Shown: piece by piece, positions 42,001-53,818 of the stretch | Layout of the letters: every line of letters starts with the position of its first letter | Numbering within the stretch: position 1 is the first letter of the stretch | Assembly (NCBI GenBank): GCA_949358305.1 | Contig: OX442314.1 | Span: 66,782,429-66,846,428, forward strand | Length of the DNA stretch: 64,000 nucleotides | Reading direction: 5' to 3' | Origin: Strigamia acuminata | Taxonomy: Eukaryota > Arthropoda > Chilopoda > Geophilomorpha > Linotaeniidae | Notes under the pieces: model-generated | Told to the model about the DNA's origin: nothing | What the model saw: only the letters and a program-made list of their open reading frames with translations | Databases searched by the model: none | Translations under genes and position numbers: made by a program

Positions 42001-45000
42001 CTTGTGGTGTTTGTGCTAAGTCAACTGTGATGAGATCAAAAGTCTATTCTCCCAAATCATCGGTTGGATGTTTCTAAAACTTACATTGGAGCCTTCTACT
42101 AAGGTTTAAACACTATTTCTGAACATTCAGAGACATTGGTCTTGTGGTGTTTGTGCTGTCAACTGCGATGTGAAATGAGGTCAAAATTTTTTTTTCAAAA
42201 TTTAATGCTTGGATGTTTCTAAAACTTACATTGGAGCCTTCTACTAAGGTTTAAACACTATTTCTGAACATTCAGAGACATTGGTCTTATGGTGTTTGTG
42301 CTAAGTCAACTGTGATGAGATCAAAAGTCTATTCTCCCAAATCATCGGTTGGATGTTTCTAAAACTTACATTGGAGCCTTCTACTAAGGTTTAAACACTA
42401 TTTCTGAACATTCAGAGACATTGGTCTTAAGGTGTTTGTGCTAAGTCAACTGTGATGAGATCAAAAGTCTATTCTCCCAAATCATTGGTTGGATGTTTCT
42501 AAAACTTACATTGGAGCCTTCTACTAAGGTTTAAACACTATTTCTGAACATTCAGACCCATTGGTCTTGTGGTGTTTGTGCTAAGTCAACTGTGATGAGA
42601 TCAAAAGTCTATTCTCCCAAATCATTGCTTGGATGTTGCTAAAACTTACATTGAAGGCTTCTACTAAGGTTTAAACACTATTTCTGAACATTCAGAGACA
42701 TTGGTCTTGTGGTGTTTGTGCTAAGTCAACTGTGATGAGATCAAAGTCTATTCTTCCAAATCATCGGTTGGATGTTTCTAAAACTTACATTGGAGCCTTC
42801 TACTAAGGTTTAAACACTATTTCTGAACATTCAGAGACATTGGTCTTGTGGTGTTTGTGCTAAGTCAACTGTGATGTGAAATAAGCTCAAAATTTTTTTT
42901 TCAAAATTTATTGCTTGGGTGTTGCTAAAACTTATATTGAAGGCTTCTACTAAGGTTTAAACACTATTTCTGAACATTCAGAGACATTGGTCTTGTGGTG
43001 TTTGTGCTAAGTCAACTGTGATGTGAAATAAGCTCAAAATTTTTTTTTCAAAATTTATTGCTTGGGTGTTGCTAAAACTTATATTGAAGGCTTCTACTAA
43101 GGTTTAAATACTATTTCTGAACATTCAGAGACATTGGACTTGTGGTGTTTGTGCTAAGTCAACTGTGATGAGATCAAAAGTCTATTCTCCCAAATCATCG
43201 GTTGGATGTTTCTAAAACTTACATTGGAGCCTTCTACTAAGGTTTAAACACTATTTCTGAACATTCAGAGACATTGGACTTGTGGTGTTTGTGCTAAGTC
43301 AACTGCGATGTGAAATGAGCTCAAAATTTTTTTTTCAAAATTTATTGCTTGGGTGTTGCTAAAACTTATATTGAAGGCTTCTACTAAGGTTTAAACACTA
43401 TTTCTGAACATTCAGAGACATTGGTCTTGTGGTGTTTGTGCTGTCAACTGCGATGTGAAATGAGGTCAAAATTTTTTTTTCAAAATTTAATGCTTGGATG
43501 TTTCTAAAACTTACATTGGAGCCTTCTACTAAGGTTTAAACACTATTTCTGAACATTCAGAGACATTGGACTTGTGGTGTTTGTGCTAAGTCAACTGTGA
43601 TGAGATCAAAAGTCTATTCTCCCAAATCATCGGTTGGATGTTTCTAAAACTTACATTGGAGCCTTCTACTAAGGTTTAAACACTATTTCTGAACATTCAG
43701 AGACATTGGTCTTGTGGTGTTTGTGCTAAGTCAACTGTGATGAGATCAAAAGTCTATTCTCCCAAATCATTGGTTGGATGTTTCTAAAACTTACATTGGA
43801 GCCTTCTACTAAGGTTTAAACACTATTTCTGAACATTCAGAGACATTGGTCTTGTGGTGTTTGTGCTAAGTCAACTGTGATGAGATCAAAAGTCTATTCT
43901 CCCAAATCATCGGTTGGATGTTTCTAAAACTTACATTGGAGCCTTCTACTAAGGTTTAAACACTATTTCTGAACATTCAGAGACATTGGTCTTGTGGTGT
44001 TTGTGCTAAGTCAACTGCGATGTGAAATAAGCTCAAAATTTTTTTTTTCAAAATTTATTGCTTGGGTGTTGCTAAAACTTACATTGAAGGCTTCTACTAA
44101 GGTTTAAACACTATTTCTAAACATTCAGAGACATTGGTCTTGTGGTGTTTGTGCTAAGTCAACTGTGATGAGATCAAAAGTCTATTCTCCCAAATCATCG
44201 GTTGGATGTTTCTAAAACTTACATTGGAGCCTTCTACTAAGGTTTAAACACTATTTCTGAACATTCAGAGACATTGGACTTGTGGTGTTTGTGCTAAGTC
44301 AACTGCGATGTGAAATGAGCTCAAAATTTTTTTTTCAAAATATATTGCTTGGGTGTTGCTAAAACTTATATTGAAGGCTTCTACTAAGGTTTAAACACTA
44401 TTTCTGAACATTCAGAGACATTGGTCTTAAGGTGTTTGTGCTAAGTCAACTGTGATGAGATCAAAAGTCTATTCTCCCAAATCATTGGTTGGATGTTTCT
44501 AAAACTTACATTGGAGCCTTCTACTAAGGTTTAAACACTATTTCTGAACATTCAGACCCATTGGTCTTGTGGTGTTTGTGCTAAGTCAACTGTGATGAGA
44601 TCAAAAGTCTATTCTCCCAAATCATTGCTTGGATGTTGCTAAAACTTACATTGAAGGCTTCTACTAAGGTTTAAACACTATTTCTGAACATTCAGAGACA
44701 TTGGTCTTGTGGTGTTTGTGCTAAGTCAACTGTGATGAGATCAAAGTCTATTCTTCCAAATCATCGGTTGGATGTTTCTAAAACTTACATTGGAGCCTTC
44801 TACTAAGGTTTAAACACTATTTCTGAACATTCAGAGACATTGGTCTTGTGGTGTTTGTGCTAAGTCAACTGTGATGTGAAATAAGCTCAAAATTTTTTTT
44901 TCAAAATTTATTGCTTGGGTGTTGCTAAAACTTATATTGAAGGCTTCTACTAAGGTTTAAACACTATTTCTGAACATTCAGAGACATTGGTCTTGTGGTG

Positions 45001-47034
45001 TTTGTGCTAAGTCAACTGTGATGTGAAATAAGCTCAAAATTTTTTTTTCAAAATTTATTGCTTGGGTGTTGCTAAAACTTATATTGAAGGCTTCTACTAA
45101 GGTTTAAATACTATTTCTGAACATTCAGAGACATTGGACTTGTGGTGTTTGTGCTAAGTCAACTGTGATGAGATCAAAAGTCTATTCTCCCAAATCATCG
45201 GTTGGATGTTTCTAAAACTTACATTGGAGCCTTCTACTAAGGTTTAAACACTATTTCTGAACATTCAGAGACATTGGACTTGTGGTGTTTGTGCTAAGTC
45301 AACTGCGATGTGAAATGAGCTCAAAATTTTTTTTTCAAAATTTATTGCTTGGGTGTTGCTAAAACTTATATTGAAGGCTTCTACTAAGGTTTAAACACTA
45401 TTTCTGAACATTCAGAGACATTGGTCTTGTGGTGTTTGTGCTGTCAACTGCGATGTGAAATGAGGTCAAAATTTTTTTTTCAAAATTTAATGCTTGGATG
45501 TTTCTAAAACTTACATTGGAGCCTTCTACTAAGGTTTAAACACTATTTCTGAACATTCAGAGACATTGGACTTGTGGTGTTTGTGCTAAGTCAACTGTGA
45601 TGAGATCAAAAGTCTATTCTCCCAAATCATCGGTTGGATGTTTCTAAAACTTACATTGGAGCCTTCTACTAAGGTTTAAACACTATTTCTGAACATTCAG
45701 AGACATTGGTCTTGTGGTGTTTGTGCTAAGTCAACTGTGATGAGATCAAAAGTCTATTCTCCCAAATCATTGGTTGGATGTTTCTAAAACTTACATTGGA
45801 GCCTTCTACTAAGGTTTAAACACTATTTCTGAACATTCAGAGACATTGGTCTTGTGGTGTTTGTGCTAAGTCAACTGTGATGAGATCAAAAGTCTATTCT
45901 CCCAAATCATCGGTTGGATGTTTCTAAAACTTACATTGGAGCCTTCTACTAAGGTTTAAACACTATTTCTGAACATTCAGAGACATTGGTCTTGTGGTGT
46001 TTGTGCTAAGTCAACTGCGATGTGAAATAAGCTCAAAATTTTTTTTTTCAAAATTTATTGCTTGGGTGTTGCTAAAACTTACATTGAAGGCTTCTACTAA
46101 GGTTTAAACACTATTTCTAAACATTCAGAGACATTGGTCTTGTGGTGTTTGTGCTAAGTCAACTGTGATGAGATCAAAAGTCTATTCTCCCAAATCATCG
46201 GTTGGATGTTTCTAAAACTTACATTGGAGCCTTCTACTAAGGTTTAAACACTATTTCTGAACATTCAGAGACATTGGACTTGTGGTGTTTGTGCTAAGTC
46301 AACTGCGATGTGAAATGAGCTCAAAATTTTTTTTTCAAAATATATTGCTTGGGTGTTGCTAAAACTTATATTGAAGGCTTCTACTAAGGTTTAAACACTA
46401 TTTCTGAACATTCAGAGACATTGGTCTTGTGGTGTTTGTGCTGTCAACTGCGATGTGAAATGAGGTCAAAATTTTTTTTTCAAAATTTAATGCTTGGATG
46501 TTTCTAAAACTTACATTGGAGCCTTCTACTAAGGTTTAAACACTATTTCTGAACATTCAGAGACATTGGTCTTATGGTGTTTGTGCTAAGTCAACTGTGA
46601 TGAGATCAAAAGTCTATTCTCCCAAATCATCGGTTGGATGTTTCTAAAACTTACATTGGAGCCTTCTACTAAGGTTTAAACACTATTTCTGAACATTCAG
46701 AGACATTGGTCTTAAGGTGTTTGTGCTAAGTCAACTGTGATGAGATCAAAAGTCTATTCTCCCAAATCATTGGTTGGATGTTTCTAAAACTTACATTGGA
46801 GCCTTCTACTAAGGTTTAAACACTATTTCTGAACATTCAGACCCATTGGTCTTGTGGTGTTTGTGCTAAGTCAACTGTGATGAGATCAAAAGTCTATTCT
46901 CCCAAATCATTGCTTGGATGTTGCTAAAACTTACATTGAAGGCTTCTACTAAGGTTTAAACACTATTTCTGAACATTCAGAGACATTGGTCTTGTGGTGT
47001 TTGTGCTAAGTCAACTGTGATGAGATCAAAGTCT
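36014..47034 (+). repeat. Satellite array, central block (~77 monomers)
   Basis: Same monomers and orientation as the left block, with a third class of about 145 bp (GTGCTGTCAACTGCGATG, lacking AA). A one-base-deleted marker (GATCAAAGTCTATTCTTCC) recurs at 39884, 41169, 42739 and 44739, and once more, cut by the BEL insertion, at 47024. The spacings are 1285, 1570, 2000 and 2285 bp, so higher-order units grow by whole monomers. No coding sequence. The last 4 bases (GTCT) are the BEL target duplication. Confidence 0.95.
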
Positions 47035-48506
47035 TGTTGCGGTCAGTCAACAGGAACAGAGAAGAACTGAGATGTGGCGATTTGAAACTCCCGCCAACAA
47101 ACTCAAACGATCGTATAGTGAAATTCGTACGTGTACCGTGTGGAAATGCACTTGATTCGCCTCAAAATCTCCTGTTACATGAAGGTTTAACTGTTGGAAA
47201 CACTTTTGCATGGTATCCAAGTGCTTGCTGATCCATTGGCCAGTCTGGGAAAAATGGTTCTCTACTCAGGACACATTGGAAATGGGTCAAAAGCAGAAAA
47301 TACAAGAGTTAACATTAACACGACTATTTTAATCAAATATAAAATGGCAACTGAATAATTACACATTATCAATCAAAAGGCACGCAACAAGCCAATTGTC
47401 GTCAAAGTACAATAAAGAAAATACTCCGTTGCCACGGAAACGGAGGAAATGCAATTTCAAGCAAAGACAACAAATTACGAGAAATGTATTAAAAATAATG
47501 TGTAATAGCTCAAAATGAGCACAAAAAACTCAGGAATAATAAAGTCTATCGTAACAACAAAATTCGTTAATCAAAACACTGAGAAAACAGCGAAAACAGT
47601 GATCGCTAGGCAGACAATTGGGCCTAACCAATCAAAGACAAGCAAAATGACATAATCATCAAGTTTGAATTCAAAGTCACACACAAAACCAAATAAGTAA
47701 AGATTTTGCATTGAAATACATTAAAACTAAATAGTACTAACACCAATTGAGATATAAAAACAAAGCGACATGAAAGATTTACAAATCATCGGCAAAATCC
47801 AACATGGCGTCCGGTAAACTCTACATTGGCGGCAAAACACAAGGTTTGAATTTCAACACAAGAAATAACTTATGTAAACACTTTGAAATAAGTAAATAAG
47901 TTCAGGGAATGTAATTTCCCGCAAAACAAGACACTTTTTAATGAAAGAACACTTGAAATCAACCGCAAACCGAACGAAACGATCTTGGACGGCAACGCAC
48001 ATGCGGGGTCCGTCACGATCGCTCGTAGCAGAAAAACGGCTGTTCCGGGACGAAATTAGAGTGCACGAATCAACAGATCACCCCCAAATTAGTCTAAAAC
48101 AATGTCAAAAACAATTCTAACCATCAAAATTCCGTCCAAACGGAAGGTTAGAAGTTTGAACAAAAACCGAACTAGAACTTGAAATATGACGTCACGTCAA
48201 TAACACTAGTGAACTGTTCAACGACAAATGCACCAAATTTCACCCGAAATCACACAAATTGATAGAAAATGAATAAAGTAACACAAAATCACGCAATAAA
48301 CACTAGAAATAAATGCAATAAACAATGGAATATCACATTTCATCAAACATCAGTATCTGAAAGCACTAAAAACATTTTAATAATGCAAAAATCCTGTAAA
48401 TAAAAACTGAAATGTTATGCAAAATAAAACACACTTTGGAAACATTTATTCAGACACAAATTGGCAATAAAAGTAGTTTCTAAATTATTCCACGTTGTTT
48501 GCAACA
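47035..48506 (-). repeat. 3' LTR of BEL element
   Basis: 1472 bp, TG...CA on both strands. In element sense it starts TGTTGCAAACAACG and ends GACTGACCGCAACA. The diverged LTR at 18450-19876 is a relative. Confidence 0.95.
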
Positions 48507-48564
48507 ACGAATTGCCAGCGAGAAAGAGAGAGAAGAGAGATGAGAGAAGTCTGCAAAACACACA
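48507..48564 (-). other. Unusual 3' boundary of BEL (no polypurine tract)
   Basis: In element sense the sequence before the 3' LTR is pyrimidine-rich (CTCTCTTCTCTCTCTTTC) followed by TCGCTGGCAATTCGT, not the purine run expected for plus-strand priming. LARD has the same TCTCGCTGGCAAT next to its LTR. Confidence 0.55.
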
Positions 48565-51500
48565 TCAATCAAGTTCAAGGGCTCTAATATGCCTTACAGA
48601 ACGACGCAACTCTCTTCCATCGGGAAGCACAACACTGACGATGCGAATTAGTCCATCATCACCAAGAAAAACTTGTTTTATTCTAGCAAGAGGCCAAAAG
48701 TAAGGGTTGGTTCCCATCTTTTCAAGAAGAACAATCTGATCAATTTTGGGGTTTTGAAAAGATTTATCTCCTTTAGTCTCATAAAAGTTTCTTAACTGCA
48801 TCAAGTAACTGTGTTTCCATATACTCCAAAAATCCCAAATGAACTGTCTTCTTTTCTTGTCGAGTTTTCGAAGGTCACTTTTCTTGATTGCATTCAAGGT
48901 CTTGTTGATCATGTATTTCGGCATACCTCCCGTTAAAAAGTTTTCAGGTGAAAGGATTCTGCCGCCGTCTATATTTTCGTGTACATACGACAAAGGTCGT
49001 GAATTCAACACGGAGCTGATCTCAAGAACCAAGGTTTGTAAATTTTCTAAATCCACAGTGTGTCTCAATAAAGTTTTCCGCAATTTATCCTTTACTGAAC
49101 GGACTAGTCTCTCCCAAGCTCCTCCCATCCACGGTGAAAGTGGAGGGATAAATGTCCATACAATCCTTTTCTCAGACAGAAATGTTTTTATGTCCGAACG
49201 GCCAATCAGTTTTCCCCATGACTGAATTTGTGTACTTCCTTTTTCAAAGGTTTCACTGTTGTCCGAGAAGACTTTTGCTGGACAACCGTAACGAGCACAA
49301 AATCTTCTGAATGCCAATAAGAATTTCTCAGTGGATAAATCTTCGGACACTTCGAGATGTAAACTTCGTGTAACCATACAAGTGAATAATAAAATGTATG
49401 TTTTCTTCAATCGTTTTTTGTCCTTTCCCACAAAAATAGGTCCTAAATGATCGATTCCGGTGTGTTGAAAAGGAGCTGCTGGGGTTACTCTTTCTTTCGG
49501 TAATTCTCCAGTAGACGGATTATTTCTTGCAAGTTTAGTCCTTCTGCAAACGGAACATTCTCTTATCACAGTCTGAATGGTCCTGCGTCCTCGGAGAACC
49601 CAAAATTTCTCACGAATTCGGTAAAGTGTTTCACTCAAATCTCCATGCATGAGATCAAGATGAGTCTTGCGAATAATTAATCTAGTTACCCAACTTTCGT
49701 TATGCAAAAGAATCGGGTATTTTTCGTCAAACGAAAGCAAAGACAATCTCAGTCTGCTGCGCAAACGTAAAAGTCCATCCTCATCTAAGAAATATTCAAA
49801 ATTTTTCAAAGGGGAGTATCTCTCAACTTCAGTCTTGTTTCTCACAGCTTCGATCTCTTCTCGAAAGTAGATTTCTTGTGAAAATTGAAGAATCCTAATT
49901 TGACTGGATTCCATTTCGCGTTGCGCGAGATCTTCGCCGCGAAAACGATGAGATTTCCAGCGCAAAATGTACGAAAATACTCTAACTAGACGGTTGAAGT
50001 TGCGATATCTTTTGAAAAATTTGCTTATAAATGTCTCTTTGACTTGAACATTCATAACCACAATTCTTTTTTCTTCTTCGGGTAGTTTTTCTTGCACGAC
50101 CTCGACTTTTTCGATTTTAGAAACGTCCACGCCGTTCCACCAAAGTTTATTTGTCATTAATGTTTTTGCATCGTGTGGTCGTGTAAGTAGATCTGCAGGA
50201 TTGAACTCTGTCGGAATATGTGACCATTGGCTTGCGTCAGACGATGAAACAATTTCCTGAACGCGGTTAGAAACATAAGGCTTCCACTCATTTTTCTTCG
50301 AGTTGATCCAAGCCAAAGTTATGGTGGAATCAGAAAAATATCGAATGGTTTTGATTGGATAACCTGGCAGAAAGTTATTTGTCAAATACTGACACATCCG
50401 TACACCAACGACCGCAGCAGTTAATTCAAGTCTAGGCAAGGTAATCTTTTTTGCAGGGGCTAGTCTACATTTGCTGAGTAGCAAAGTTCTTTTTCCTTTG
50501 TTGTTGACGATGAAAATTGTACATCCAAAGGCTTTAGTGCTGGCATCACAGAAAACTTCAATACTCAACTCTTCATTAGAATAGGTTTCTAACCATCGAG
50601 GTACCTTATAGTCTTTTAATTTCTGGATGTCTCGACTCCATTCGTCAATCTCTTGCTTTTCTGAGTCCGAAATTCTTCCGTCCCAGTTCTTTGTACGTAG
50701 ACAAATGTCTTGAAGAAGGAGTCTCATTTTCAAAACGACTGGAGAAATGAGTCCCATCGGGTCGAAAATAGAGGCTACCAAAGAGAGAACTTCACGTCTT
50801 GTGTTCGGAATAATGTCCATTTGTGGAATCCTGAACATGAGGACGTCTTCTTGCGTGTCCCATAAGATTCCAAGCATTTTTATCACTCCCTGTTCACAGA
50901 ATTCGTCACTTCTCATGTGAAATCCCTTTTCTTTGATGTCATTGAAAACCTTTTCATTGGCTGTCGCCCATTTAACAAGTGGGAGTTTTCCGTCATCCAA
51001 AATCATTTTTAATTCTTCACAATGCTTTGTTGTGTCTGTCGTGTGATCACCTCCAGAAGTTAAATCATCCATGTATATCCCGGCGTCCAGTGCATCAACT
51101 TCTTTCGGATGTGTCTCCTTGTATTGATCAGCTTGTTTCCGAATTGTTGCGCACAGGAGAAAAGGAGAGGAAATAACTCCAAATGGTACGACTATCATCC
51201 TCAAAATCATAATATTATTCCACAAATTTCTCCACGAATAGGGGTTCTTGAAATATTGCCTCGAGACCCACAAAAAACGCAGAAAGTTCCTATGTGTGGG
51301 GTTTATCATTACTTGGAGGAATGCTTGTTTAATGTCAGCAATGATTGGAATGCAATACAATCTGAATCTGACCATCACCAATATCAAATCTGGATTCAAA
51401 GATGGTCCAGGAAAAAGGCAGTCATTTAATGAGCGTTTTCCTTTTTTCGCAGACGACGCATTGAATACGACTCTGAATTTCGTTGTTTCCCGGTCCTCTT

Positions 51501-52953
51501 TGATCACTGGATGATGTGGAATGTTATATATTCCTTTCTTTAGGAACCGGTCTTCAGTTGGAACTTCCTCAGCGTGGTTTTCTTCAATGTACTGCCACAT
51601 TGAGTCGTCATATCGCTTCTTATAATCGTCATTTGAGTCGATTCTCTTCAATGTGTTGGCTAATTGGTTAAGTGCGAGCTCCCAGTTTGAGTCCAAGTCA
51701 GTTTCTTGTCCATTAAAAGGCAGCATCACCTCGTATCTTCCGTCATCGAGACGTTTTGTCGTGGCTTCAAATCGATCTCTTGTGAAATCGGATTCTTTTT
51801 CACCAGCATTAATCCCAATTGCCTCTAAGTTCCAAAGTTTGTCTAATTGTTCATGGATTTCAATGTTGCAAGTATTACAACATGAAGTCAAATCAGCTTC
51901 ATCTTCGAATAAATCCGTATTTCCGGCTGCTCCGATAAGCACCCATCCAAATAACGTATTTATGAGTCCAAGATCGTCGTTGATTTTCTTTTTGCCATCT
52001 TTAATGACTTTCCACCAAGCATCAACTCCCAAAAGAATGTCTATTTGAGATGTCTTGGCTGGCAGATCTTCGGCAAGTTCAAGATTAAGCTTCTTCACCT
52101 TTTCTATTACCGATGCATTCAAAATGCCCTGCACTTTCGGCAAATTTTCCACTGAAAGCATTGATAATTTGAAGTTTTGTGCGTCATTCTTGCTTTGAAG
52201 AGTAACGTTGTATACGTCGTAATCAGTGGCAGCAGGCATAGAATCGTTGAACCGTTGTGAGGTCGCAGAAATACTGCCGCACTTCTTCAGTTTTAGTCGG
52301 TTCACCAGTTCAGTTGTAATGAATGACCGATGGCTACCCGGGTCAATCATGCCTCTGATGTGGTGTGAACCTCCAGATTTGGTTTTGAGGTCAGCAACAA
52401 AAATCATAAGTTGAAGAGAAGTGGATATCGCGCACGAGACGTGTGTGGTCACTTGCGACTCCTTGGGTTTCTCTGTCGGACTTGGAGAATTGTTCACCTC
52501 AGACTTCTTACAAATGGTTGAATGATGTCTTCCGCCACAATGCTTGCAGGAAAACTTCACTTTGCAGTCACCAACGCGATGACCTGTTCGAAAACAATTA
52601 AAGCAAAGTCTGTTTTTCTTTATCAATTCAATCTTTGCATTGATTTCGAACTCCTTTTTGCAAGAACCGCTCAAATGGTCTTCTTGACAAAAAATGCACT
52701 TGAGTGCCTTGGAATTCGCAGACTTGTTCTCTTGTCTCGACTCTGTCTTCACTTTGGAGCTTGAAGACGATTTTGAGTCTTGCGTCGCGGTGCAAGTCGT
52801 CATGGATCCTTTAACTTTAGCCTTTTCAACTTCAGACTTTTCCTTCTTTGCTTTTTCAGATGGAGAAACAGCTTCAGTGCGTTTTGCCATAGCTACTTCC
52901 TTTTGAAAAAAGTCAAGCAAAGTCAAAATGTTCTTGCAAGACAGTCCATGGAC
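48565..52953 (-). CDS. BEL/Pao pol: zinc knuckles, protease, reverse transcriptase, RNase H, integrase
   Basis: Open for 1462 codons after the TAA at 52954-52956 and in the same phase as gag; numbering here starts at the TTG at 52926. A Lys/Ser-rich stretch leads to three zinc knuckles (~77-140: CIFCQEDHLSGSC, CFNCFRTGHRVGDC, CKHCGGRHHSTIC). The BEL-type protease has MIDPGSHRSFI at ~195 (Pro where Ser or Thr is usual). Reverse transcriptase shows FRVVFNASS, the ADIKQAFLQV strand and catalytic YMDD at ~617. The Pao (A17-like) region has SLVASIFDPMGLISP. RNase H has FCDAST at ~785. Integrase has an HHCC-type zinc region, D in DHLGP (~1156), D in FSDNSETF (~1221) and E in GGAWERLV (~1271). The C-terminal DUF5641-like segment has WPLARI and RHIRAL. 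No Met start is expected if pol is made as a fusion. Confidence 0.93.
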   Translation of the reverse strand, partial: VHGLSCKNILTLLDFFQKEVAMAKRTEAVSPSEKAKKEKSEVEKAKVKGSMTTCTATQDSKSSSSSKVKTESRQENKSANSKALKCIFCQEDHLSGSCKKEFEINAKIELIKKNRLCFNCFRTGHRVGDCKVKFSCKHCGGRHHSTICKKSEVNNSPSPTEKPKESQVTTHVSCAISTSLQLMIFVADLKTKSGGSHHIRGMIDPGSHRSFITTELVNRLKLKKCGSISATSQRFNDSMPAATDYDVYNVTLQSKNDAQNFKLSMLSVENLPKVQGILNASVIEKVKKLNLELAEDLPAKTSQIDILLGVDAWWKVIKDGKKKINDDLGLINTLFGWVLIGAAGNTDLFEDEADLTSCCNTCNIEIHEQLDKLWNLEAIGINAGEKESDFTRDRFEATTKRLDDGRYEVMLPFNGQETDLDSNWELALNQLANTLKRIDSNDDYKKRYDDSMWQYIEENHAEEVPTEDRFLKKGIYNIPHHPVIKEDRETTKFRVVFNASSAKKGKRSLNDCLFPGPSLNPDLILVMVRFRLYCIPIIADIKQAFLQVMINPTHRNFLRFLWVSRQYFKNPYSWRNLWNNIMILRMIVVPFGVISSPFLLCATIRKQADQYKETHPKEVDALDAGIYMDDLTSGGDHTTDTTKHCEELKMILDDGKLPLVKWATANEKVFNDIKEKGFHMRSDEFCEQGVIKMLGILWDTQEDVLMFRIPQMDIIPNTRREVLSLVASIFDPMGLISPVVLKMRLLLQDICLRTKNWDGRISDSEKQEIDEWSRDIQKLKDYKVPRWLETYSNEELSIEVFCDASTKAFGCTIFIVNNKGKRTLLLSKCRLAPAKKITLPRLELTAAVVGVRMCQYLTNNFLPGYPIKTIRYFSDSTITLAWINSKKNEWKPYVSNRVQEIVSSSDASQWSHIPTEFNPADLLTRPHDAKTLMTNKLWWNGVDVSKIEKVEVVQEKLPEEEKRIVVMNVQVKETFISKFFKRYRNFNRLVRVFSYILRWKSHRFRGEDLAQREMESSQIRILQFSQEIYFREEIEAVRNKTEVERYSPLKNFEYFLDEDGLLRLRSRLRLSLLSFDEKYPILLHNESWVTRLIIRKTHLDLMHGDLSETLYRIREKFWVLRGRRTIQTVIRECSVCRRTKLARNNPSTGELPKERVTPAAPFQHTGIDHLGPIFVGKDKKRLKKTYILLFTCMVTRSLHLEVSEDLSTEKFLLAFRRFCARYGCPAKVFSDNSETFEKGSTQIQSWGKLIGRSDIKTFLSEKRIVWTFIPPLSPWMGGAWERLVRSVKDKLRKTLLRHTVDLENLQTLVLEISSVLNSRPLSYVHENIDGGRILSPENFLTGGMPKYMINKTLNAIKKSDLRKLDKKRRQFIWDFWSIWKHSYLMQLRNFYETKGDKSFQNPKIDQIVLLEKMGTNPYFWPLARIKQVFLGDDGLIRIVSVVLPDGRELRRSVRHIRALELD

Positions 52954-53805
52954 TTAGTAAAAACGCAAAGTCATTGGAGCAGGAAACTTGCTAAGAATGT
53001 CCGGCATCAGAAATGCACCAGGAATCTTCAGTTGCTCAAGAAGTCGTATTGTTGAAGAAATTTTCGTCAAATTTGCTTTCAACACCTTTGTCGGGTATAT
53101 GCTTGAAACAGTCTTCAAGTCTCGAATGGATTGGATGAGAGCCGTCTGTTGCGCATCCTCATCGCCATAGTTACGATCAAGTTCTTCCCGTGCCAAGTCA
53201 TAGGATTCCTCGATCAAAGGAAAGGTGGAAATCAAAGCCGCAGCCTCACCTGTACACATAGTTTGAAGGTATTGCAACTTTTCAACACTGCTCAGATCTG
53301 GGTCATTATGAACAGAAGTTTCAAAGTTGCTCTTAAACGTCTTGTATTTGATTATCTCCCCGTCAAACTTTACAGATTCAAGTTTGGGCAACTTGGAATT
53401 CTTGCGGAAAGAAGTCGAAGTATTCAAGGATGTATTTGCACCGGAAACTGTAGACATGTTGAGTCTTCCTCCAAGGGTTGGAAGAGACCGCTTTGAAACC
53501 TCCCACCTTCTTCGGAGAAGTTCCACTCTCGTTTGTGATGATTCCAGTTTCTCGACACTCTCAAGGTAAAACGCGTGCTCACAGTAGACTTGAAGCTCGT
53601 TCAGGCCATTTACAACGCGTGTCTCTTTCAGATTTGCAGTAAGCAGAAGCGCTTCTAACTCTCCTGGATCGCTCGTCTTCTCCGACAAAGACAGCAAGTC
53701 GTTGAGAGATAAAAGTTGTGCTTCCCACCTGGTCTCTAGTATTTCAATTTGCTCCACAGTGAGTAAATCGCGTTCGGAAGTTTCTGTTTCTCTATCTCTC
53801 TCCAT
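52954..53805 (-). CDS. BEL/Pao Gag (DUF1759-type), ended by an in-frame TAA
   Basis: 283 residues. An acidic N-terminal helical part with many Leu and Glu is followed by the Pao-type capsid segment: KLPKLESVKFDGEIIKYKTF, then SSVEKLQYLQTMCTGEAAAL and LDRNYGDEDA. The frame runs into TAA at 52954-52956 and continues open in the same phase into the zinc knuckles. Most BEL elements have one continuous gag-pol frame. The TAA falls before the end of the usual Gag region, so it is most simply a nonsense mutation; programmed readthrough is the alternative. ATG at 53805 is 15 nt after a splice-acceptor-like TTTTACAG. Confidence 0.9.
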   Translation of the reverse strand: MERDRETETSERDLLTVEQIEILETRWEAQLLSLNDLLSLSEKTSDPGELEALLLTANLKETRVVNGLNELQVYCEHAFYLESVEKLESSQTRVELLRRRWEVSKRSLPTLGGRLNMSTVSGANTSLNTSTSFRKNSKLPKLESVKFDGEIIKYKTFKSNFETSVHNDPDLSSVEKLQYLQTMCTGEAAALISTFPLIEESYDLAREELDRNYGDEDAQQTALIQSIRDLKTVSSIYPTKVLKANLTKISSTIRLLEQLKIPGAFLMPDILSKFPAPMTLRFY

Positions 53806-53818
53806 CTCAAATTCACGG

